A DNA stretch of 47,137 nt from Oscillospiraceae bacterium. GTDB taxonomy: Bacteria > Bacillota > Clostridia > Oscillospirales > Acutalibacteraceae. The notes below the pieces were generated by a model. It had not been told where the DNA came from. It worked only from the letters and a program-made list of their open reading frames with translations, and did not search any database. The stretch lies in NCBI GenBank assembly GCA_015066045.1, contig SVPD01000017.1, positions 1 through 47,137 of the forward strand. Reading direction: 5' to 3'. A program made the position numbers and the translations under genes. This document shows positions 42,080 through 47,137 of the stretch, one piece after another (position 1 is the first letter of the stretch; the number at the start of each line of letters is the position of its first letter).

Positions 42080-43183
42080 TTATTTAACCATAGAAGCGAT
42101 TTCTGCTGCGAAATCGTCTACCTTCTTTTCGATACCCTCGCCCTTTGCGAAACGAACAAAGCTCTTAACCTTGATGTCTGCACCGAGAGCCTTAGCTACT
42201 GAGTTTACATAGCCGTTTACGTCGCCCTCGAAAAGGTCGGAACGTACGAAAGCCTGCTCAAGAAGGCAAACCTCTTTGATCTGCTTTGAGAGACGGCCCT
42301 GAACAAGGCCTACGAAGATTTTGTTTTCGGAAATCTCAGCCTTGTGAGAAACTGCGATTTCAGCGAGAGTAGCAAGAGCTTCCTTTGAAATGAAGTTTGT
42401 GAAGTTCTTTCTCTGCTTCTGGTCAAGTCCCTGATAAATAGCGATGTCCTCGTCGCTCCATTTTTTGTCGTTGGTAGCTTCTGCGATGAGGCTGTTAAGA
42501 ACGGGAACGGGAAGTGTTTCGGGCTTATTGAGAGCACTGTCAATGGTAATTGACTTCATCTTAGCAAGCTCTTCGTCAGAAATGTCAGCCTTGCTTAAAT
42601 ATTCGGGGCTCATAGCAGCGATCTGCATAGCTACGTTTTTGCTCATTGCTACAAATTCATCGTTAGCAGCGGTAGCGTCGTCAACATCGAATGCAACGAG
42701 AACACCTACTGTGCCGCCTGCATGAATGTAAGATGCTGTGTGTCCCTCAACGAGAGCAAATCTGCGGACCTTCATATTTTCACGAAGAGCAAGGAATACC
42801 TCCTGAACTTCTTCGTCAACTGTTTTGTCAGAGTCAACTGCTTTAGTAGCAAGAAGAGCTTCAAGATCGGCGGGCTTTGCAGCAACAACTGTCTTGACAA
42901 CCTTGTTAGCAAGATTTACGAAGGGAGCACCCTTAGCAACGAAGTCAGTTTCACAGTTAATTTCAACGAGAGCGCCTGCGTTTGCATCGTTATATGCGGC
43001 AACGATACCTTCAGCAGCTACACGGCTTGCCTTCTTAGCCTGAGAAGCAAGTCCCTTTTCTCTAAGGATGTCCATAGCCTTATCGATATCGCCGTCAGCT
43101 TCGACAAGAGCCTTTTTGCAGTCCATCATACCAACGCCGGTCTTTTCACGAAGAGCCTGTACGTCTTTAGCTGTAAATGCCAT
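42080..43183 (-). CDS. tsf: Translation elongation factor Ts
   Basis: A 367-aa EF-Ts, the GDP/GTP exchange factor for EF-Tu. MAFTAKDVQALREKTGVGMMDCKKAL at the N-terminus and INCETDFVAK are diagnostic. It is longer than the 280-310 aa I would expect; the extra part is around residues 205-275 (KKWSDEDIAIYQGLDQKQRK), between the two core subdomains, and may be lineage-specific. ATG 43183 has AGGAGG. Confidence 0.97.
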   Translation of the reverse strand: MAFTAKDVQALREKTGVGMMDCKKALVEADGDIDKAMDILREKGLASQAKKASRVAAEGIVAAYNDANAGALVEINCETDFVAKGAPFVNLANKVVKTVVAAKPADLEALLATKAVDSDKTVDEEVQEVFLALRENMKVRRFALVEGHTASYIHAGGTVGVLVAFDVDDATAANDEFVAMSKNVAMQIAAMSPEYLSKADISDEELAKMKSITIDSALNKPETLPVPVLNSLIAEATNDKKWSDEDIAIYQGLDQKQRKNFTNFISKEALATLAEIAVSHKAEISENKIFVGLVQGRLSKQIKEVCLLEQAFVRSDLFEGDVNGYVNSVAKALGADIKVKSFVRFAKGEGIEKKVDDFAAEIASMVK

Positions 43184-43221
43184 AATAAAATTCCTCCTAT
43201 AATCTGTTATCTTTTTCAAAG

Positions 43222-43245
43222 AAACCCCGTTTTACCACGGGGTTT
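43222..43245 (-). promoter_or_regulatory. Hairpin between rpsB and tsf
   Basis: Perfect 8-bp stem AAACCCCG/CGGGGTTT with an 8-nt loop and a short T-rich tail. Possible attenuator that sets the S2:EF-Ts ratio. Confidence 0.5.
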
Positions 43246-43258
43246 AATTAATACTGAA

Positions 43259-43990
43259 TTATTCAGCAGCTTCTTCTGCTGCTTCCTCGGCTACGGGAGC
43301 GTTTGATTCGCCCTGTCTGCCTTCGATAACTGCATCAGCCATAGCGCCTGCGATAAGTCTTACGGCTCTGATAGCGTCGTCGTTACCGGGGATAACGTAA
43401 TCAACCTCATCGGGATCACAGTTTGTGTCAACGATAGCTACGATGGGGATACCGAGCTTGTGTGCTTCTGCTACTGCGATTCTTTCTTTTCTGGGGTCAA
43501 CGATGAAGAGTGCAGCGGGCTGCTTCTTCATTTCAGTGATACCGCCCATAAACTTCTCAAGCTTTTCGATTTCGAGGTTGAGCTTGATAACTTCCTTTTT
43601 GGGAAGAAGAGCAAATGTGCCGTCCTGCTCCATAACCTTAAGCTGAGCAAGTCTTTTGATTCTCTTCTGGATGGTGCCGAAGTTTGTGAGCATACCGCCG
43701 AGCCAACGGGCGTTAACATAGGGCATACCTGCACGGATAGCTTCCTCACGGATAGAATCCATAGCCTGCTTCTTTGTGCCGACGAAGAGAACCTCGCCAC
43801 CGTTCATTGATACTTCACGAACGAAAGAATAAGCTTCTTCGAGCTTCTTTACGGTCTTCTGAAGGTCAATGATGTAAATTCCGTTTCTTTCTGCGAAAAT
43901 GTACTCACCCATTTTCGGATTCCATCTTCTTGTCTGGTGACCGAAGTGCACACCTGCTTCAAGAAGCTGTTTCATTGATACTACTGACAT
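43259..43990 (-). CDS. rpsB: 30S ribosomal protein S2
   Basis: A 243-aa S2 with typical [32 protein letters not shown] and [26 protein letters not shown]. It ends in an acidic, Ala/Glu-rich tail. ATG 43990 is preceded by AAAAGGAGGACATTACA; longer starts fall inside the leader and are rejected. Confidence 0.98.
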   Translation of the reverse strand: MSVVSMKQLLEAGVHFGHQTRRWNPKMGEYIFAERNGIYIIDLQKTVKKLEEAYSFVREVSMNGGEVLFVGTKKQAMDSIREEAIRAGMPYVNARWLGGMLTNFGTIQKRIKRLAQLKVMEQDGTFALLPKKEVIKLNLEIEKLEKFMGGITEMKKQPAALFIVDPRKERIAVAEAHKLGIPIVAIVDTNCDPDEVDYVIPGNDDAIRAVRLIAGAMADAVIEGRQGESNAPVAEEAAEEAAE

Positions 43991-44125
43991 TGTAATGTCC
44001 TCCTTTTGTTTTTTTAACCACCGCAAGTTCAAAAGCATGCAACACCCGAACAGGCGAAACGGGCATACCAATCCCTATGCGTGCGTTATCTCGAAGAGTA
44101 TATCACAAGAAAAAGCAAAATGCAA
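43991..44125 (-). promoter_or_regulatory. rpsB promoter and structured leader
   Basis: -35 TTGCAT (44120-44125), 17-bp spacer, -10 TATACT (44097-44102). The roughly 100-nt leader holds the stem GCATAGGG-ATTGGTATGC region (44063-44080), which could take part in S2 autoregulation. That is inference. Confidence 0.6.
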
Positions 44126-44143
44126 GTAAAATTTAAAAGTTTT

Positions 44144-44374
44144 TTACTTATTTTTACTCTTTTCTTTAAGTTTTTTCTGCATAAGAAGGAGTTTGCGGCG
44201 TCTTTCATCCTTTTCGGCATCGGCTCTGACATATGCTTCACCGTCGAATAAAAGCACATCTCCCTCTTTTACGGAAAAGTCAAAGAGTGAAAGCGGCACG
44301 GAAAAATGGCTTAAATCCTCTTTTTCCAGCAGAACCGTCTCCCCTTCTATTCTTTCTGCGATAAGCCTTTCCAT
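44144..44374 (-). CDS. DUF3006-like small protein
   Basis: A 76-aa charged protein (MERLIAERIEGETVLLEKED, then EGDVLLFDGEAYV, then a lysine-rich tail). This layout matches DUF3006, often next to ComEC-like metallo-beta-lactamase proteins as here. ATG 44374 lies 1 bp from the stop of the neighbour and has AAAAGGTGG at 6 nt. Function unknown. Confidence 0.8.
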   Translation of the reverse strand: MERLIAERIEGETVLLEKEDLSHFSVPLSLFDFSVKEGDVLLFDGEAYVRADAEKDERRRKLLLMQKKLKEKSKNK

Positions 44375-44375
44375 A

Positions 44376-45272
44376 TTAATCCACCTTTTCATAGCCTTCG
44401 GCCGTACATCTGAAAACTATGTCACCGTTTTTATCTGTACGGTAAAGAAGCATACCGTTCTGCGAAACATAGTTAAGTGCCTCCTTATGGGGATGGCCGT
44501 AGGAGTTATCCTTGCCGCAGGAAATAACCGCTACATCGGCATCCACCGCATTCAGGAATTTTTTATGAACCGAGGTACTGCTTCCGTGATGCCCCATAAC
44601 CAGAATATCGGATTTATACACACCGGAGACAGTCTCGAAAACAGAGGAAAGCTCCTCTTTTTCGGCATCACCCAGAAGCATAATCTTGCTGCCGTAAATG
44701 CTCACTCTGCAGATAAGAGACATATTATTGAGATCCTCAGACTGCTTTGCGGGGCCTAAAAATGAAATGGCGGTGTCACCGAGTCCTACGGTGTCCCCTA
44801 CCTCGGGAAACATTACATCGAGGTCGTTATCCAGAATGTATTCCATCATATTTTCATATACACGTGTGGTGGGTATATTCTCCTGCGAAAGCTCGGGCAT
44901 TACCACCGTACCCACCTTAAACGCTCTGAATACATCGACTATACCGCCTATATGGTCGGAATGAGGATGAGAAGCGATAACGTATTCGAGCTCATCCACT
45001 CCACAGGAATTGATGTAGGAAACCAGATAATCACTGTAATCCGCTTCTCCCGTGTCGATAAGGATGCCCTTGCTTCCCTCCTGAATCAGTGCTGAGCTGC
45101 CCTGTCCCACGTCGATGATGTGAACATAAACCTCACTGTCACCGAGATAGGAGTTCGTTGCCTTACCCGGCTCCGTTTCACCGAAAAAGAACGAGCAAGC
45201 GAGTACAATGACTGCAACCAGCAAGCCCAAAAGACTGTTTTTTCCTTTTTTACCTTTTCGTCTTTTTGCCAT
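44376..45272 (-). CDS. ComEC/Rec2-related metallo-beta-lactamase-fold hydrolase
   Basis: A 298-aa protein with an N-terminal signal anchor (LLGLLVAVIVLACSFFF) and an MBL domain: SHPHSDHIGGI, LGDAEKEE, VMGHHGSSTSV and YGHPHKEAL bind the metals. It is like the C-terminal domain of ComEC, a candidate extracellular nuclease or phosphodiesterase; without the channel domain it is not full ComEC. ATG 45272 has AGGTG; it overlaps the ygiQ end by 23 nt. Confidence 0.9.
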   Translation of the reverse strand: MAKRRKGKKGKNSLLGLLVAVIVLACSFFFGETEPGKATNSYLGDSEVYVHIIDVGQGSSALIQEGSKGILIDTGEADYSDYLVSYINSCGVDELEYVIASHPHSDHIGGIVDVFRAFKVGTVVMPELSQENIPTTRVYENMMEYILDNDLDVMFPEVGDTVGLGDTAISFLGPAKQSEDLNNMSLICRVSIYGSKIMLLGDAEKEELSSVFETVSGVYKSDILVMGHHGSSTSVHKKFLNAVDADVAVISCGKDNSYGHPHKEALNYVSQNGMLLYRTDKNGDIVFRCTAEGYEKVD

Positions 45273-47127
45273 AAGCTTTAGCACCTGCCTTACTGTTTTT
45301 ATTGCCTCTGTATGCGCCTTTGGTCTTATTCGGTGACCTGTCTGGCCTTACGAGGCATTTATCACCGTCGCCGATAAGGTCATATCTGCCGCACTTTTTC
45401 AGTGCCTTGAGAATTATATCCCTGTTTTGAGGGTTATAATACTGCAACAGTGCTCTCTGCATAGCCTTTTCCTCAGCGGTTACGGCTACGTAAACCTCTT
45501 TCATGGTGTAGGGATCAAGACCTGTATAAAACATACACGTAGAAACCGTGCCGGGTGTGGGATAAAAGTCCTGCACCTGCTCGGGGCGGATATTGCGATT
45601 TTTGAGGAAGGATGCCAGCTCCACTGCCTCCTCCAGTCTCGAGCCCGGATGCGAAGACATAAGATACGGGACAAGATACTGCTCCTTGCCCACGCTTTTA
45701 GTAAGCTCGAAATATCTTTTGGAGAAATTTACGTAAGAATCGATATAGGGCTTACCCATTTTTTCCAGCACCATAGCCGAGCAGTGCTCGGGTGCCACCT
45801 TAAGCTGACCGCTGACGTGGTGCCTTATCAGCTCTTTGAAAAAGGTTTCGTCCTCATCCTGCAGCATATAGTCATAACGGATGCCCGAGCGTATGAAAAC
45901 CTTTTTTACGCCCTTTATTTTACGTACGCTTCTGAGTATGTCCACATATTCGCTATGGTCAGCCTTAAGAGCCGGACACACCTTCGGAGCGAGACATTTT
46001 TTGCCCTTGCACAGACCTGCGGTTTTCTGCTTTTCACAGGAGGTGTCACGGAAATTTGCGGTAGGGCCGCCTATATCGTGGATATAGCCCTTAAAATCGG
46101 GCAATTTGGTAAGAAGCTCTGCTTCACGCAGGATAGATTCCTTGCTGCGTGAGGTAACATATCGTCCCTGATGAAAAGCGATGGAGCAGAAATTACATCC
46201 GCCGAAGCAGCCTCTGTTATGTGTTATGGATAATCTGACCTCTTCTATGCCCGGTACACCCCCTTTTTCATCGTAGGAGGGATGATAGCTTCTCATATAA
46301 GGCAGACTGTACACTTCATCCAGCTCAGCAGTGGTAAGCGGAGGCATAGGAGGATTCTGCACGAGCATTTTGTTTCCGTGACGCTGCTTAATGAGCTTTC
46401 CTCGGATATGGTCCTGTTCATCCTGCTGAATACGGCAGGAAACCGCATACTCCTTTTTGCTCGCACATACATTTTCGTAGGAGGGACATTCGGCACCCGT
46501 GAGAGGCGTGTCCTTTACATCGCATACATAGCAGGTGCCTCTGACATCGGTGATGGTCTTTATGCTTTCACCGCTACGAAGCCGCTCTGCTATCTCTATA
46601 GTCTGCTTTTCGCCCATACCGTAGGAAATCAGGTCGGCCTGTGAGTCGAAAATAATGGAGCGTCTGATTTTGTCATCCCAATAATCGTAATGGGCAAAGC
46701 GGCGCAGAGATGCCTCAAGACCGCCGATAATCACGGGAACATCACCGTAAGCCTCACGTATACGGTTACAGTAAACGATAACGGCTCTGTCAGGTCTTGC
46801 CCCGGCTTTACCTCCGGGAGTGTAGGCGTCGTCACTTCTTTTCTTTTTGGCGGCAGTGTAATGCGCTACCATAGAGTCTATATTGCCCGAGGACACCAAA
46901 AAGCCAAGGCGAGGACGCCCGTATTCACGAAAGTCCTCTGCACTGTGCCAGTCCGGCTGCGATATTATACCTACCGTAAAGCCGTTATATTCGAGCACAC
47001 GGGTAATAATAGCAGGGCCGAAGGAGGGGTGATCCACATAGGCATCACCCGTGACATAAACAAAATCCACTTCATCCCAGCCTCTTTCGAGTGCTTCTTT
47101 TTTAGATAAAGGTAAAAATCCAGTCAT
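45250..47127 (-). CDS. YgiQ family radical SAM protein
   Basis: A 625-aa UPF0313/YgiQ protein. The N-terminal region (LGFLVSSGNIDSMVAHYTAAKK) and the radical SAM cluster CFGGCNFC (near residue 310) in RGCFGGCNFCSIAFHQGR are typical, and a cysteine-rich stretch follows (SCEKQKTAGLCKGKKCLAPK). Reaction unknown. The C-terminus is very basic. ATG 47127 has AAGGTG just inside the window edge, so the gene is complete. Confidence 0.95.
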   Translation of the reverse strand: MTGFLPLSKKEALERGWDEVDFVYVTGDAYVDHPSFGPAIITRVLEYNGFTVGIISQPDWHSAEDFREYGRPRLGFLVSSGNIDSMVAHYTAAKKKRSDDAYTPGGKAGARPDRAVIVYCNRIREAYGDVPVIIGGLEASLRRFAHYDYWDDKIRRSIIFDSQADLISYGMGEKQTIEIAERLRSGESIKTITDVRGTCYVCDVKDTPLTGAECPSYENVCASKKEYAVSCRIQQDEQDHIRGKLIKQRHGNKMLVQNPPMPPLTTAELDEVYSLPYMRSYHPSYDEKGGVPGIEEVRLSITHNRGCFGGCNFCSIAFHQGRYVTSRSKESILREAELLTKLPDFKGYIHDIGGPTANFRDTSCEKQKTAGLCKGKKCLAPKVCPALKADHSEYVDILRSVRKIKGVKKVFIRSGIRYDYMLQDEDETFFKELIRHHVSGQLKVAPEHCSAMVLEKMGKPYIDSYVNFSKRYFELTKSVGKEQYLVPYLMSSHPGSRLEEAVELASFLKNRNIRPEQVQDFYPTPGTVSTCMFYTGLDPYTMKEVYVAVTAEEKAMQRALLQYYNPQNRDIILKALKKCGRYDLIGDGDKCLVRPDRSPNKTKGAYRGNKNSKAGAKAYGKKTKR

Positions 47128-47137
47128 AAAACACCTT

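Overview
The window looks like a chromosomal segment of an anaerobic Firmicute (Clostridia), most plausibly an Oscillospirales/Ruminococcus-type gut or rumen bacterium. The evidence is ferredoxin-dependent 2-oxoacid oxidoreductase, a class A flavodiiron protein, a CwlD-type spore-cortex amidase, T-box riboswitches, consensus sigma-A promoters (TTGACA/TATAAT) and strong GGAGG-type ribosome sites. Host genes end overwhelmingly in TAA or TGA; I found one TAG stop (cwlD). No organism name can be proven from the sequence alone.

Layout. 1-1.9 kb: sugar-type GPH symporter with an operator-like palindrome in its leader. 1.9-6.7 kb: uvrB-uvrA. 6.8-10.5 kb (plus strand): pgsA, metG, tatD and a small unknown gene. 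10.47-10.67 kb: a MITE-like element. 10.7-13.4 kb: two ZIP metal transporters around a flavodiiron protein. 13.5-16.4 kb: cwlD-radA-pentein-like protein. 16.6-28.7 kb: a branched-chain metabolism region in three minus-strand blocks: (i) P-loop ATPase, ferredoxin, three 2-oxoacid:ferredoxin oxidoreductase subunits and ilvE; (ii) an HTH-cupin-acyl-CoA synthetase fusion behind a T-box whose specifier reads ATC (Ile); (iii) a LeuA-like protein without catalytic residues, a TIM-barrel/acyl-CoA synthetase fusion and an amidohydrolase behind a T-box whose specifier reads CTC (Leu). T-boxes switch genes on when a tRNA is uncharged, so I infer that the region makes branched-chain amino acids from branched-chain volatile fatty acids: acid to acyl-CoA, reductive carboxylation to the 2-oxoacid, then transamination. 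28.8-29.4 kb: upp.

29.85-34.73 kb: a 4.8-kb AT-rich integrative element in the 3' end of tRNA-Pro(CGG), bounded by a perfect 52-bp repeat, with a tyrosine integrase beside the intact tRNA, a serine recombinase, a lipoprotein, small DNA-binding-type proteins and a (TA)n repeat inside a promoter. Its only plus-strand operon (32.6-33.5 kb) has two genes interrupted only by in-frame TAG codons (four), with no frameshift and no in-frame TAA or TGA before the ends. TAG reads naturally as glutamine. This is the most unusual signal in the window: apparent amber recoding confined to one operon of a mobile element in a host using the standard code. No suppressor tRNA was found in the window.

34.9-36.4 kb: a membrane protein and a GNAT acetyltransferase. 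36.4-40.7 kb: argCJBD. 40.8-42.0 kb: an unknown secreted protein. 42.1-44.1 kb: rpsB-tsf. 44.1-47.1 kb: YgiQ radical SAM protein, a ComEC-like metallo-beta-lactamase-fold protein and DUF3006. All coordinates and motif calls were read by eye; no database search was possible.
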